Positions 1 to 9,800 of a DNA stretch of 64,000 bases are shown here, piece by piece. Origin of the DNA: Acidobacteriota bacterium. GTDB lineage: Bacteria; Acidobacteriota; Terriglobia; Terriglobales; Acidobacteriaceae. Positions within the stretch are counted from its first letter, which is position 1; every line of letters begins with the position of its first letter. The notes under the pieces were generated by a model that was not told the DNA's origin, did not search any database, and saw only the letters and a list, made by a program, of their open reading frames with translations. Position numbers and translations under genes: made by a program. The stretch covers positions 1-64,000 of the forward strand of contig JAJXWA010000001.1 in assembly GCA_021781795.1 (NCBI GenBank), written 5' to 3'.

Positions 1-1
1 A

Positions 2-1072
2 GCGCGGCTCCGGGAGATTCGCAAATATACATATCGAATGGACGTGCTGGATCGGGACCTATCTTACGAGGAAGTGACAGAGATATTTGTGCGGGTAAAC
101 TCTCTCGGAGCCAAACTTCGAAGTTCCGACCTCGCCTTGGCGCAGATCACCGCAAAGTGGAATAACTCCCTCGCAATATTCGAGGGGTTTCAGGAAAGCT
201 GCGCAAAGAAAGGTTTCTATCTCGATCATGGACTTCTACTTAAGAATCTTGTTGTATTTGCGACAGGGCAGTCGCGCTTTGTGACGGTCGGCGGCCTCAA
301 GGTAGAAGACTTAAAGACCGGTTGGAATGCAAGTCGCAAAGGAATGGAATTCGCCCTCAATTTTGTATCCAACAACGCCGGAATTGACAGCCCGGTCCTA
401 CTATCCTCTCCCTTCCTTCTGATCACGGTTGCGTACTTCGGCCACAAGCGCGGATTTCAGCTATCTCCTAGCGAATCAGACCGACTGCGCTATTGGGTAC
501 TCTTGGCAAATGCAAAGGGACGGTACTCCAGGGGATCAAGCGAGACGCTCCTAGACCAAGATATCGCGACGATTCGAGATGGGGGCAGAGCGAAGGGACT
601 GATTGACCGTCTTCGTCTACAGGTGGGCCGCCTCGATGTGCCCCCCGGAGAACTCGAGGGACGCAATCAGCGCAGCGCCCTCTTCAAAACTATGTTTCTT
701 GCTTTCCGCGCACGCGGAGCAAAGGATTGGAAATCACAGGTGTCGATCGCGCTCGATCACTCAGGAGCCGAGCATCGATTGCAGTTTCACCACATTTGTC
801 CCAAGGCAATTCTTAAGGGAAGCTGCACGGTCCGCGAAGCGGACGACATCTGTAATCTCTGCTTTATTGCAGGGAAGACAAACCGCCAGATAAGCGACAA
901 ATCTCCAGACTTGTATTTCCCTCAGAGTCTCGGTAAATCGGGCGAGATTGTATTCAAAGCTCAATGCATTCCTGTGGACAAGGCCCTCCTCGGAATCAAG
1001 AACTACAAGGCATTCCTTGAAAAGCGCAGGCAGCGGATTGCGAAGTGCCTTAACGAGTTTCTCAGTGGTTGA
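2..1072 (+). CDS. GmrSD-type DUF262/HNH protein, 5' end outside window
   Basis: The frame is open from the window edge, so the N-terminus is missing; the first ATG inside the window (38) is internal. The visible N-terminal part carries the DUF262 signature (EIFVRVNSLGAKLRSSDL). The C-terminal third has an HNH/DUF1524-like segment: HHICPKAIL, then a D/N-rich stretch (DDICNLCF) and GKTNRQISDKSP. DUF262 plus DUF1524/HNH is the architecture of GmrSD, the type IV restriction enzymes that cut modified DNA using NTP, and of related phage-defence nucleases. The usual DGxQR nucleotide motif of DUF262 would lie upstream and cannot be checked. Its position beside an integrase and a tRNA fits an acquired island. 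By eye the first 2 kb are less GC-rich than the rest. The specific substrate is not inferable. Confidence 0.75.
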   Translation, partial: ARLREIRKYTYRMDVLDRDLSYEEVTEIFVRVNSLGAKLRSSDLALAQITAKWNNSLAIFEGFQESCAKKGFYLDHGLLLKNLVVFATGQSRFVTVGGLKVEDLKTGWNASRKGMEFALNFVSNNAGIDSPVLLSSPFLLITVAYFGHKRGFQLSPSESDRLRYWVLLANAKGRYSRGSSETLLDQDIATIRDGGRAKGLIDRLRLQVGRLDVPPGELEGRNQRSALFKTMFLAFRARGAKDWKSQVSIALDHSGAEHRLQFHHICPKAILKGSCTVREADDICNLCFIAGKTNRQISDKSPDLYFPQSLGKSGEIVFKAQCIPVDKALLGIKNYKAFLEKRRQRIAKCLNEFLSG

Positions 1073-1159
1073 AAGCCAGGGCTTTTGCTAATCCTGACTC
1101 GAGCAAGTAGCTCACCTCGCTGCCGGTCTGTAGGGTGCTATGGAATCGAGTGCTACATT

Positions 1160-2008
1160 TCAATTAACGAACCGAACGGCATGACAGTGTTTATACTTCT
1201 TGCCACTTCCGCAAGGGCAGGGCGCGTTGCGACCAACTCTGGGAACGCTCGTAGGTGCGGTACTGTGTGCAAGCGGAACAGTGGAACCTGTTTTTCGGAC
1301 TTGTTCGATCGCGGCTCGGCGGCACTCAACTGAAGATATGCCGAATCGTTCTTCGACGAGAATCAATATGCGTCTTCCATATACTTGCGCATTGACGATC
1401 AGCGCAAAGCGGTACATCTCAGACGCCACCGATGTTGGCATGTTCACGAACCATGACGAAGGATGTACGAGCTTGGAATACAACTTATAAAACGCCTTGT
1501 ACTCCTCTTTGTACCCGGTGCCGTTAACAAGATCAGTCATCATCAATGGCCTAGGTCCTGGAGTAAGGCCACGAGCGACGGCTTCTCGCTTGATCCGCTC
1601 GACTTCTCCCTTAAGTACATGTTTCAAAATCTCAGGACCCGACAAGCCAAGCATTGTCTCGTGGATCTGTAGCAGGTCAGTAAATGCCTCGTTCCTCCAA
1701 GCCTGGAGATTCCCATTGTTTTCCAATATGTGCAAGAGCCTGAGTGAGATTTCGAATGTGTTCCTGACGGATAACCCCAAAAGTTCAATCGGTGTGTCCA
1801 GTCCCGCAAAACAGCCGAGTGAAAGTGCTCTTCCCGCCGCCAGGACCAACGGCGCGGCGACGACCTCAGGAGCAATAACCGTGTCAGAGGCTTTTGGCGC
1901 TTCCATTGGCGACAAACGGTATGCGGCTTGAGCTACAGAAAGCGCAAGAATCCGCAGTTCTTCGAGTTCAGCGCCTGGATCTCCGTAGATAATTGGGTCG
2001 TCTGACAT
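1160..2008 (-). CDS. DUF5677-like protein with C-terminal SEC-C zinc motif
   Basis: A 282-residue protein when started at the ATG at 2008, which has an AGG a few bases upstream; an in-frame ATG at 2026 adds six residues but has no ribosome site. The C-terminus is a textbook SEC-C metal-binding motif ([13 protein letters not shown]), found in SecA and in many accessory proteins. The middle is helical, with a conserved-looking [14 protein letters not shown] segment that resembles DUF5677-family proteins of unknown function. It has no signal peptide, so it is probably cytosolic. It lies convergent to the DUF262 gene and 41 bases from the end of the integrase gene, so it is probably island cargo. 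SEC-C proteins occur in several defence and stress contexts, but no function can be assigned from sequence. Confidence 0.75.
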   Translation of the reverse strand: MSDDPIIYGDPGAELEELRILALSVAQAAYRLSPMEAPKASDTVIAPEVVAAPLVLAAGRALSLGCFAGLDTPIELLGLSVRNTFEISLRLLHILENNGNLQAWRNEAFTDLLQIHETMLGLSGPEILKHVLKGEVERIKREAVARGLTPGPRPLMMTDLVNGTGYKEEYKAFYKLYSKLVHPSSWFVNMPTSVASEMYRFALIVNAQVYGRRILILVEERFGISSVECRRAAIEQVRKTGSTVPLAHSTAPTSVPRVGRNAPCPCGSGKKYKHCHAVRFVN

Positions 2009-2049
2009 GTTACCTATCGCCAGCATTTGGGATTATTGAAGCCTGCACC

Positions 2050-3378
2050 CTATTGTTTCAGAAGTTGCGAGACGAGATTGTCGTGCGCCTTTCGCATGTC
2101 GTCGGTCATGGGATATCCGTAGATATCCGACGTGGTGGACTCATCGGCATGGCGCAGCAGGCCCTTTTGTGTCGTCAGCGTAGCGCCGCCAGACGACAGC
2201 CACGCCCGGCACGCGTGGCGCAGGGCGTGCCAGGTGAGATCCGGCACACCGTGCTTGGCGGCGATCGGCTTTAATCCCTTCTGAAGCAGCATCGAACCGC
2301 TGCGGGGTCCGCCGGTACGTGAAGACGGAAATACCCATTCCGAATCGCCAATCTTTTTCTTCCAATCCATCAGGATGTGGAGCAGCCCGTCTGCGACGGG
2401 TAGCGTCGCACACGATGCCTTGGTCTTTGTCTTTCCAATCCGCCCACGAGTGAACTTACGCTGGATGAAAACCGTCTTTTTCGCGACGTCCAGGTCCTGC
2501 CATTGAAGGGCGAGCAATTCTGAAATGCGCAGACCGAATGCCGCATCAACGAGAACCATCATGTCGAGTACATCGGGGAGATCTGTACGGATGGCCTTGA
2601 ACTGATCGACCGTGATTTGCTGAATCTCTTTCTGCCGTTTTGAGACACCTTTTACCTCGATCAGTTGCATCGGATTGTGATCGAACGCCGAGATGAACTC
2701 GTGTTTAGCAGCAAGCTTGAAGCATTTGCTCAACAGGGTCCGAATCGACGCCTTCGTGGTCCCGGCGAGTGGCCGGCCCTTGGCGCCGCGCAAAGACAGA
2801 AGCCACTCGTCGATCATGAGAACCTTCATCTCGCGAATGGGCACATTGGCGAACCTGGGCTCAATGTAGTCATCGAGCAGGTACGCATGATGCTCTCGAG
2901 TCGAGAATTCAAGTTCCGGCGCGTTGGGGACCATTAGACGCTGAGCGAGCAGATTGATATTTTCAGGCGTGGCAGACGCTTTGAGCATGAGGGCGATTTC
3001 GTCGAGCTCATCTTCTCTCGCCACCGTGAAGGCATCGACCAGTGCGCCGAGGGAAGGGAACACCTTGTGCAGCTTTTTCTTGAGTTCGAGCAGACGGCTT
3101 TCGCTGGGAAGGAACTTCCGCCGGTAGAGCGTGATGATGGCACCAAACTTGGCGTCGGCCCTTTCGCCAGCGGTCCCGGAGTTGATCTGTGAGACGGTCA
3201 ACTCGATCGCTTTGCGGACATCTGCTTCTTTGGGATACTCGGTGCCCTGGAAGGTCATCGTGCGCTGGTAGCGCTTTCCGTTCAGCCATTCGGAGAAGCG
3301 AACCTCCCAGGCATAGCCCTTCGCTTTGCGCACCTTTCTGATGCTACCCTGTTGGTACTGTGATTTTTTCGTACTCAT
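2050..3378 (-). CDS. Tyrosine-type site-specific integrase
   Basis: A 442-residue phage/island integrase. The catalytic domain shows the expected residues: Arg in FGLRISEL (about 284), the H-x-x-R box in TWHALRHAC (about 384-387), His in LLRHADEST (about 410) and the nucleophile Tyr in SDIYGY (about 420). The N-terminal part (YQQGSIRKVRKAKGYAWEVR) looks like the AP2-like arm-binding domain of island integrases, followed by a SAM-like core-binding region. The ATG at 3378 is preferred over a GTG nine bases upstream. The start of the gene faces tRNA-Arg about 115 bases away, the usual arrangement for a tRNA-targeting integrase, with the attachment site expected between them. All catalytic residues are present, so it may be active. 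It is not related to the Xer pair at 37-39 kb in length or domain make-up. Confidence 0.93.
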   Translation of the reverse strand: MSTKKSQYQQGSIRKVRKAKGYAWEVRFSEWLNGKRYQRTMTFQGTEYPKEADVRKAIELTVSQINSGTAGERADAKFGAIITLYRRKFLPSESRLLELKKKLHKVFPSLGALVDAFTVAREDELDEIALMLKASATPENINLLAQRLMVPNAPELEFSTREHHAYLLDDYIEPRFANVPIREMKVLMIDEWLLSLRGAKGRPLAGTTKASIRTLLSKCFKLAAKHEFISAFDHNPMQLIEVKGVSKRQKEIQQITVDQFKAIRTDLPDVLDMMVLVDAAFGLRISELLALQWQDLDVAKKTVFIQRKFTRGRIGKTKTKASCATLPVADGLLHILMDWKKKIGDSEWVFPSSRTGGPRSGSMLLQKGLKPIAAKHGVPDLTWHALRHACRAWLSSGGATLTTQKGLLRHADESTTSDIYGYPMTDDMRKAHDNLVSQLLKQ

Positions 3379-3432
3379 GTCCCGCACTTTCTGAGTCCAC
3401 TTGGGTTATCGGCCCGGAGTGGATTTTATTAG

Positions 3433-3452
3433 CTGTGAGGGACTGTGAGGGA
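3433..3452. repeat. Tandem 10-bp direct repeat between integrase and tRNA
   Basis: CTGTGAGGGA occurs twice head-to-tail with no gap. It lies 55 bases upstream of the integrase start and 40 bases before tRNA-Arg, where integrase arm-type or excisionase sites usually lie. Exact repetition is seen; the binding role is inferred. Confidence 0.6.
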
Positions 3453-3492
3453 AAAAGTTTTCAACAGTCTGTAAGATGTTCATTTTAAAAGT

Positions 3493-3569
3493 GGCCCCGT
3501 AGCTCAGGTGGATAGAGCAGCAGTTTCCTAAACTGCGTGTCGGAAGTTCGAATCTTCCCGGGGTCACCA
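3493..3569 (+). tRNA. tRNA-Arg (anticodon CCT)
   Basis: A 77-base cloverleaf with acceptor GGCCCCG/CGGGGTC (one G-U pair), anticodon stem GCAGT/ACTGC around loop TTCCTAA (anticodon CCT), T arm GGAAG-TTCGAAT-CTTCC and an encoded CCA end. tRNA-Arg(CCU) genes are common integration targets, and a tyrosine integrase lies next to its 5' side. Confidence 0.97.
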
Positions 3570-3633
3570 TCGGTCTGAATACGACTTCCCGACAAAATCT
3601 GTTGCTGCAATGGAAATCTAGCGGCATTGGTTT

Positions 3634-3662
3634 TTGACTAAGGGCTTTCCCTCGTCTAGACT
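3634..3662 (+). promoter_or_regulatory. Probable promoter of the riboswitch-receptor transcript
   Basis: TTGACT, a 17-base spacer and TAGACT form a good sigma-70-like promoter about 70-100 bases upstream of the cobalamin aptamer. Two small hairpins (ATCGAA/TTCGAT and CTGCGG/CCGCAG) follow in the leader. It is predicted from consensus only. Confidence 0.55.
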
Positions 3663-3730
3663 TATTGATGTTATCGAAATTACTTCGATGGCGTCACTGC
3701 TGCGGTTAAATCCGCAGCGCAATCCATTAC

Positions 3731-3945
3731 GGCTATCGTCAGGATGTTCGGGAAGGCGGTGTAACTCCGCCACTGCCCCGCAACTGTGAGCGCCACCGCC
3801 GTCCGGCTGGATGCCGGCGGACGGGAGAACCAGCCAACTGCTCCAGCAGAAGTGAACTGGAGACGAGGGAACCACTGGATGCGGCCCGCAAGGCGCACAT
3901 CTGGGAAGGTGGCTGGATCGGGCGCAAGTCAGGAGACCGGTCCTT
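3731..3945 (+). ncRNA. Cobalamin riboswitch
   Basis: The core pattern of the cobalamin aptamer is present. GGGAAGGCGGTGTAA and the conserved CCCCGCAACTGTGAGCG (about 3750-3792) are followed by a GC-rich stem region and the downstream B12-box element AAGTCAGGAGACCGGTC (3926-3942). It is a cis-acting RNA that binds a cobalamin and lowers expression of the downstream gene. The gene that follows is a TonB-dependent receptor of the type that imports corrinoids, which agrees. The outer limits are approximate because the closing P1 stem was not folded. Whether it prefers adenosyl- or other cobalamins cannot be read from the sequence. Confidence 0.93.
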
Positions 3946-3965
3946 GACGCATCCCAACCCGCTTG

Positions 3966-3987
3966 CGTTCCGAGGGGAACGAAGGAG
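3966..3987 (+). promoter_or_regulatory. Hairpin abutting the ribosome site of the B12 receptor
   Basis: A perfect 6-bp stem CGTTCC-GAGG-GGAACG (3966-3981) ends directly against the Shine-Dalgarno sequence AAGGAG (3982-3987). Lying just 3' of the cobalamin aptamer, it fits a translational rather than terminator-type expression platform, because no U-run follows. The structure is seen; the mechanism is inferred. The ribosome site also decides the start: ATG 3994 at six bases, not TTG 3991. Confidence 0.5.
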
Positions 3988-3993
3988 CCATTG

Positions 3994-6471
3994 ATGCGTG
4001 TCTCTCGCCTGGAGCGTGTCCTTCTCGCGCTCGTCTTCGTAGGTGCCTGCTTCCTTTTACAAAATGAGCCTGTCCTGGCCGCCACGATTCATGGTGTTGT
4101 AACGGATCCCTCCGGCGCGAAGGTGCGGAACGCGGCGGTGGTGCTGATTCACAACGGGTCGATCATCGCATCGGCTGTCTCCGGCGCCGACGGCAGTTTC
4201 GAGATCGACACCGGAACCGCCGGGCGCTTCTTTCTGATGATCTCCGCGCCCACCTTTCGCCAGTTGGAGACGCCGGTGTTCTATGCCGCGCGCATGGACC
4301 GAATCGAGCGCAACCTGGTGATGGAGCCGGAGTGGGTGCGCCAGTCGATTGTGGTGACGGCGACGGGAACGCCCACGCCGCAGGCGCAGGTGGGAGCAGC
4401 CACGACAGTGCTGGAGCAGGATGAACTTGGGCTTCGCACGGACCTGGTGAGCTCATTGCGGATGATGGCTGGAACGTTTGTTGTACAGGCGGGCCAGCGC
4501 GGCGCACAGACTTCGCTATTCGTGCGCGGCGGCGATTCGGACGCGAACAAGATTCTGGTGGATGGAGTGGACGCGGGCGACCTGGGTGGGCGATTTGATT
4601 TCGGCCCCCTGTCGACGACGGCTCTGGAACGGGCCGAGGTGTATCGCGGACCGGATTCGAGCCTGTATGGAGCGGATGCGGCAAGCGGCGTGGTGAGCCT
4701 GACGACGCCACGGGGAACGACGAGTTTTCCCTCGCTGCTGTTTCATGGCGATTTCGGCAATTTTTCGACTTCGCAGGAGGATTTGCAGCTGGCGGGCGCA
4801 CACAACAAGCTGGATTATCTGGGCGAGTTCAACTGGCTGCAGACGAACAACGATCTACCGAGCGATGAGTATCATGTAGCGACGGCGGCCGGCAATTTTG
4901 GCTGGCAACCGAATGGGTCGACGCAGATTCGCGGAACGGTTTACTACGGGATTGACGGAACGGGCGTGCCTGGAGCGTATGGGTTCTATGGGTTGTCCAA
5001 CAGCGCGACGCAGAAGGATCAGGACCTGTATATAAGCGGGACGCTGGAGAACCAGACGACTGCGGATTTTCACAACCTGATTCGTTATGGGGCGACGCGG
5101 AAGCGTGAGCAGTATCACCTCTGGTCGCAGGTGGGTTCTGGCGTGTTTGATGTCTACGGAGACAGCTTTGGAGATCCGGTCACGATCACGGGGGCGAATG
5201 GCTATTCGGTGACGGGTCCGGCGCTGATGGATTATGCGGGAACCTATCCGCAGGGATATCAACTGGTGTCGAATCGCGATGCGCTGGTCTACCAGGGGGA
5301 CTACACGTTCACGCCGCACCTGGTCGGGCTGATCGGCTTCCAGTATGAAGATGAGCGGGGATCGGAGCCGGGAAGCACGTATTACACGCCGATCGAGAGG
5401 ACGAACTACGACTACCGCGCCGCCGTGCATGGTGATTTTAGAGACCGCTTTTTCTATACGCTCGGCGGGGATCTGGAACACTACTCGCTGTTCGGCACGC
5501 AGACGACGCCGCGGGCGGGCTTCTCAGTCTATGCGCTAAAGCCGCGGAGCGGGATTTTCAGCGGCACGCGCGTACTGTTCAACTTCGGTGATGCGGTTCG
5601 AGAGCCTTCACTGACCGACCAGTTCTACTCGTTGTATAGCTTTTTGGGGGCGAATGGCGGACAGACGACGATTCAACAGCTTCACATTGGGCCGCTTGCA
5701 GCGCCCGCGACGCGGACCTACGAGGGAGGCGTGGAGCAGTCGTTCTTCTCGCAGCGCCTGATCTTTCGAACGAGTTTCTTCCACAATGAGTTTGGACGCC
5801 AGATCGAGTACGTTGGGCTGGACCTGGTGCCGCAACTGCTGCCCGGACTCACTGCCGCTCAGCAAAACCAGCTTGAGCAGTTTCTGCAGGCAAACGGCGC
5901 GTATGAGCTGAGCCTGAATACCGAGGCGTATCGCGCGCTGGGCGTGGAGACGACCGTCGAGGGCGGCATTGGCGCTGGAATTTATCTTCGCGGCGGCTAT
6001 ACCTATCTCGATGGGGTGGTGCAACGGAGCTTTGCGAACAGCGACGTGGCGTTGCTGGGGCCGGTGCCGACGTTTAACGGAATTCCGATCGGTATCTACT
6101 CGCCGCTCGAAGGCGCGCGTCCTTTCCGGCGTCCTCCGCACACAGGCTTTGTGACGGCCACCTATACGCACAAGTCGCTCTCGGCGCTGCTGAATGCTGC
6201 CTTCACGAGCCGCTCAGACGATTCGGATTTTCTGGGGGGTGCGGATATCAATGGTGGCAACAGCTTGCTGCTCCCCAATCGCAATCTCGACTACGGGTAC
6301 GCAAAGGTCGATCTTGGCGCAAGCTATCAGCTTCGCCAGTGGATTGGGATTTACGGTATGGCGGATAATCTCACGAACAACCAGCACATTGCGCCAATTG
6401 GCTACGTGAGCCTGCCGCTGAGCGTGCGTGGGGGCCTGCGGCTGCAATGGGGCCGATCCACCAACCGCTAA
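3994..6471 (+). CDS. TonB-dependent receptor, probable corrinoid (BtuB-like) importer
   Basis: An 825-residue outer-membrane receptor. Residues 1-29 are a Sec signal peptide (cleavage near VLAA). About 31-110 is a carboxypeptidase-regulatory-like beta domain (IHGVVTDPSGAKVRNAAVVL), an N-terminal extra common in Acidobacteria and Bacteroidetes. It is followed by a TonB-box-like stretch (VVTATGT) and a plug domain with SLFVRGGDSDANKILVDG and RAEVYRGPDSSLYG. The remainder is a beta-barrel. The cobalamin riboswitch directly upstream indicates vitamin B12 or another corrinoid as substrate, repressed when cobalamin is plentiful. No BtuCDF permease genes are in the window, so the inner-membrane part must lie elsewhere. 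Start chosen by ribosome-site spacing. The symbol is withheld because substrate assignment rests on the riboswitch. Confidence 0.92.
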   Translation: MRVSRLERVLLALVFVGACFLLQNEPVLAATIHGVVTDPSGAKVRNAAVVLIHNGSIIASAVSGADGSFEIDTGTAGRFFLMISAPTFRQLETPVFYAARMDRIERNLVMEPEWVRQSIVVTATGTPTPQAQVGAATTVLEQDELGLRTDLVSSLRMMAGTFVVQAGQRGAQTSLFVRGGDSDANKILVDGVDAGDLGGRFDFGPLSTTALERAEVYRGPDSSLYGADAASGVVSLTTPRGTTSFPSLLFHGDFGNFSTSQEDLQLAGAHNKLDYLGEFNWLQTNNDLPSDEYHVATAAGNFGWQPNGSTQIRGTVYYGIDGTGVPGAYGFYGLSNSATQKDQDLYISGTLENQTTADFHNLIRYGATRKREQYHLWSQVGSGVFDVYGDSFGDPVTITGANGYSVTGPALMDYAGTYPQGYQLVSNRDALVYQGDYTFTPHLVGLIGFQYEDERGSEPGSTYYTPIERTNYDYRAAVHGDFRDRFFYTLGGDLEHYSLFGTQTTPRAGFSVYALKPRSGIFSGTRVLFNFGDAVREPSLTDQFYSLYSFLGANGGQTTIQQLHIGPLAAPATRTYEGGVEQSFFSQRLIFRTSFFHNEFGRQIEYVGLDLVPQLLPGLTAAQQNQLEQFLQANGAYELSLNTEAYRALGVETTVEGGIGAGIYLRGGYTYLDGVVQRSFANSDVALLGPVPTFNGIPIGIYSPLEGARPFRRPPHTGFVTATYTHKSLSALLNAAFTSRSDDSDFLGGADINGGNSLLLPNRNLDYGYAKVDLGASYQLRQWIGIYGMADNLTNNQHIAPIGYVSLPLSVRGGLRLQWGRSTNR

Positions 6472-6810
6472 ATCGGTTGCAATCGACCGATTGATGAAAA
6501 AGCAGAGACCCGTTGCGCCGTGTGAATGAGACATGAAAAGTCTGCGCACAACGGGTTTCTGCTGGATTTTCCACAGTTTTGCTTTCAGAACATCACTTCT
6601 CGCTGATTTTTCACTTGGGACTCGAGGCGCAAATAGCAGAAACTAGGGGAAGTTTCTACTTTTCAGCTTTTATTCTCTCCCAGCCGTCCATCGTCTGTTC
6701 AAGAAGAGCTGTCCAGTTTGAAGTTCCACGGGCAAGCCCGGGTTCCAACTCCAGCTTGCCTTCAAGCAGAGAGCCATGCCGGTTGATTGAGCCAACATCG
6801 CGAGGAGATT
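6472..6810 (+). other. Intergenic region with several hairpins
   Basis: There is no credible gene in this 339-base gap. It holds a small hairpin over the receptor stop codon (AATCGGT/ACCGATT, 6471-6492), the large hairpin listed separately, and a third hairpin (AGAAACT-agggga-AGTTTCT, 6638-6657). The ribosome site of the next receptor is GAGGAG at 6802-6807. I found no convincing promoter for the next gene. Confidence 0.6.
6501..6563 (+). terminator. Large inverted repeat downstream of the B12 receptor
   Basis: AGCAGAGACCCGTTG (6501-6515) pairs with CAACGGGTTTCTGCT (6549-6563) over 15 bases with one G-U. The loop is 33 bases and GGATTTT follows. It may act as a terminator. It starts with AAAAAGCAGA, shared with two other hairpins in the window, so it could instead be a dispersed extragenic element. 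Confidence 0.45.
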
Positions 6811-9800
6811 ATGAATCGATTCTTTTGGAGGAGTGCCAGCCAATGTTGCCTGTTCCTGTTGATTGCATGTTTCAGCGTGCTGTCGACGCAGGCCCAGCAA
6901 ACCCTTGGATCGGTGAACGGAACCGTTCTCGATCCTTCGGGCGCAGCGATTCCAGACGCCACCGTGACCGTGACCAACCCCGCCACGAGCCTGACGCGTT
7001 CGACCACGACGCAGGCGACGGGCTTTTTTCAGATTTTCAATCTGCCGATCGGCACCTATGTAGTGAGCGTCTCGCATGAAGGTTTTGAAAGGACGGAGCT
7101 GAAGGGGATTCGCGTGCAGGAGGCACGTGCGAGCACGGTGAATGTCTCGCTGAAGATGGGGCAGGTATCCCAGTCGGTCGAAGTGACTGCGAATCCACTG
7201 CTGAATGCAACCGACGCGACGAATGGCTACACGCTGGACTCGGCGCAGATTGACAGCACACCGCTCGCCACGGGCAGCTTTACGCAGGTCGCGGTTCTGT
7301 CTCCGGGCGTGAACGCGGAACTGCTGTCGAATCTTGATTCCAACTCCGGTCTCGGCAACCAGAACATCTGGGCGAACGGGCAGCGCGCGACCTCGAATAC
7401 CTTCCAGATGGACGGCGTGGATTCGACGAACCTGTTTAATGGAATGAGTTCGAGCGGCGACACCTCGCAACGCTACAACTTCAATATCGGTAGCACGGTC
7501 ACAGTGGGCGGTGCGTATTCAGTGGGCACGTCGGTCTACGGCTCGAACGGGAACAGCCTTCCCTCGCCGCCGCCGGAGTTTATGCAGGAACTGCGCGTGA
7601 ACGCGTCGATGTATGACGCACAGCAGGGCGCAACCAGCGGCGCGCAGATTGACGTGAGTACCGCGACGGGCACGAACAATTGGCACGGCCAGCTTTACGG
7701 CAGTTACGCCAACCAGTCGATGAACGCATCGCCTTACTTCTTTAGTCAGGCGTATCAGTTGGCGCAGCAGGGTGTGGGTGTGTTTCCGAGTTCGCTCGTC
7801 AATCCCTTCCTGCGACGCTGGGACACAGGCGCGACATTGGGCGGCCCGGTCCTCAAGAATAAGCTCTTCTTTTTTGTGGCCTACCAGCACCGCTCGAATG
7901 CCGACGAAGCAACAGGCATCTCCGAGCTGACAGTGCCCTCCGCACTCACCAACGATCGTTCGAACGCCGGTCTCGCGAACGCAGATGCGGTCTGGGGCGG
8001 ATCGACAACGGCGAGCCAGATTAATTCCATTGCCGCGGGCCTGCTGAATGCGAAGCTGCCCAACGGGCAATATATGATTCCCTCTGCGCAGTCTAATGCG
8101 CCATACCAGTTTGGCGTCCCGAACGTCGTGCTGATCGGCACTTCTGTGTTGACGTCCGACCAGGCAGCCGTTTCAGTGGACTACGACGCGACGAAGAACG
8201 ACCGAGTGTCGGCGAAGTACTTCTTCCAGAATGCGCCGGTTACCAAGCCTTATGGGTTCTCGCAGACTGGGGGGTTTCCGGTGACGCAGAACAACGGCTC
8301 GCAGGTGGCAGCCATCGATAACACGATTGCCATCGGCCAGCACTTGAACTGGGAGCAGCGTCTGGGTTTTGTGCGGATGGGTTCCTACAGCTACTTCACA
8401 CAGAGCGTAAGCGGCGGCAACTTCGGTGTGGGCGCGGCCGGCTCGGGCGGATTAAACGCAGGCCTGCCGGGCATTTCTATCAGCCAGTTTGCCAACAACG
8501 ACCAGTATGCGCCGGGACTCACGGTCGGCCCTTACAGCGCGTTTGTGGACATGGGCTACTATCAGAACCGCCTGAATCCCTCCACCAACGTGATCTTCAC
8601 CGCCGGTAAGCACACCATTGTGGCGGGCGGAGGCTACAGCTATACCCAGCTGAATCTGACCAATAACCGAACAGGCTTCGCCGAAGTCAACGTCAGCAGC
8701 TTTGACAATTTCCTGCTTGGCAAGGTGCACTCATCGAATGTGATTGAGAGCATCGACCCGGTCAGCAAGCGGAACAATGCGGATCGATACTACCGCTCGA
8801 ACGAGCTCTCGGGCTATGTGCAGGATAAGTGGCAGGTACTTCCAAACCTCAGCCTCACGGCCGGCGTTCGCTACGACTATCACGGCGGACTGACCGAAAA
8901 GTACGGCAACATGTTCAATTTCGATCCGTCGTTGTACAGCGTCACAGGTACTTCGACCACTGGCTTCACGGTCAATAACGCGGGCTTCATCGTCGCCGGC
9001 AATAATAAGTACAATCCAACGCACGGTGTGAGCAACTCGACACTGAACGGCCGTCAGTGGGGTATTTCGCCGCGTGTCGGCTTTGCCTACTCGCCCAAAT
9101 CGTTCCATGGCAATCTGGTCATCAACGGTGGGGCGGGCATCTACTACGATCGCGGCGAACTGGTCAGCTACCTCTCGCAGCCGGCAGGCGGATCGATTGG
9201 CGGTCCCTTTGGCGTGACGGAATCGGCGCCGCTGGTGAGCTATGCCAACGGTAACGGTGGAACCCTCGCCGATCCAATTGGTACAGGCTTGAAAGTGGCA
9301 AGCTACGTTCCGCCCAACTCGAATCCGGGCACGGTGACGCAGGCTCTGCAAAACCAGCTCAACATCATGACGGGGCCCGCATCGGATCCACAGTATGGTA
9401 ACGCTTGCGGCGCTATCGACAGCCAGGCTTTTCCCGGCTACCTCGATTGCACCCCAACGCTAAACTTTGGTACCTACGATCAGAACAACGTGCTGCCGTA
9501 CACGATCAACTACACCCTGAATGTTCAGTGGCAGCCTACCGGCAGCCTCGCCTTGACGATTGGTTACACAGGGAACCGCGGCCGCCACTCGGTGATTCCA
9601 TTGCCGCTGAACGAGCCGGGCATCGCCACCCCGGGCAATCCAATCTGGGGTGAGACGGCGACCTACGGTTTCGACGTGCTCAACCAGTACAATCTCTTCA
9701 CCGATTCGTACGGCTATCAGTATTATGAGCCGATCGCCGGGGAACCGTGGAACACCCTCGATGGTGGGAACACCGATTTTCGAGCGCCATATGTGGGCTA

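Noticed and set aside
3406-3627. Minus-strand frame over tRNA-Arg
   Set aside because: It is the reverse of a tRNA cloverleaf, a familiar false gene. The same applies to frames over tRNA-Ser (45519-45746) and tRNA-Pro (63214-63621).
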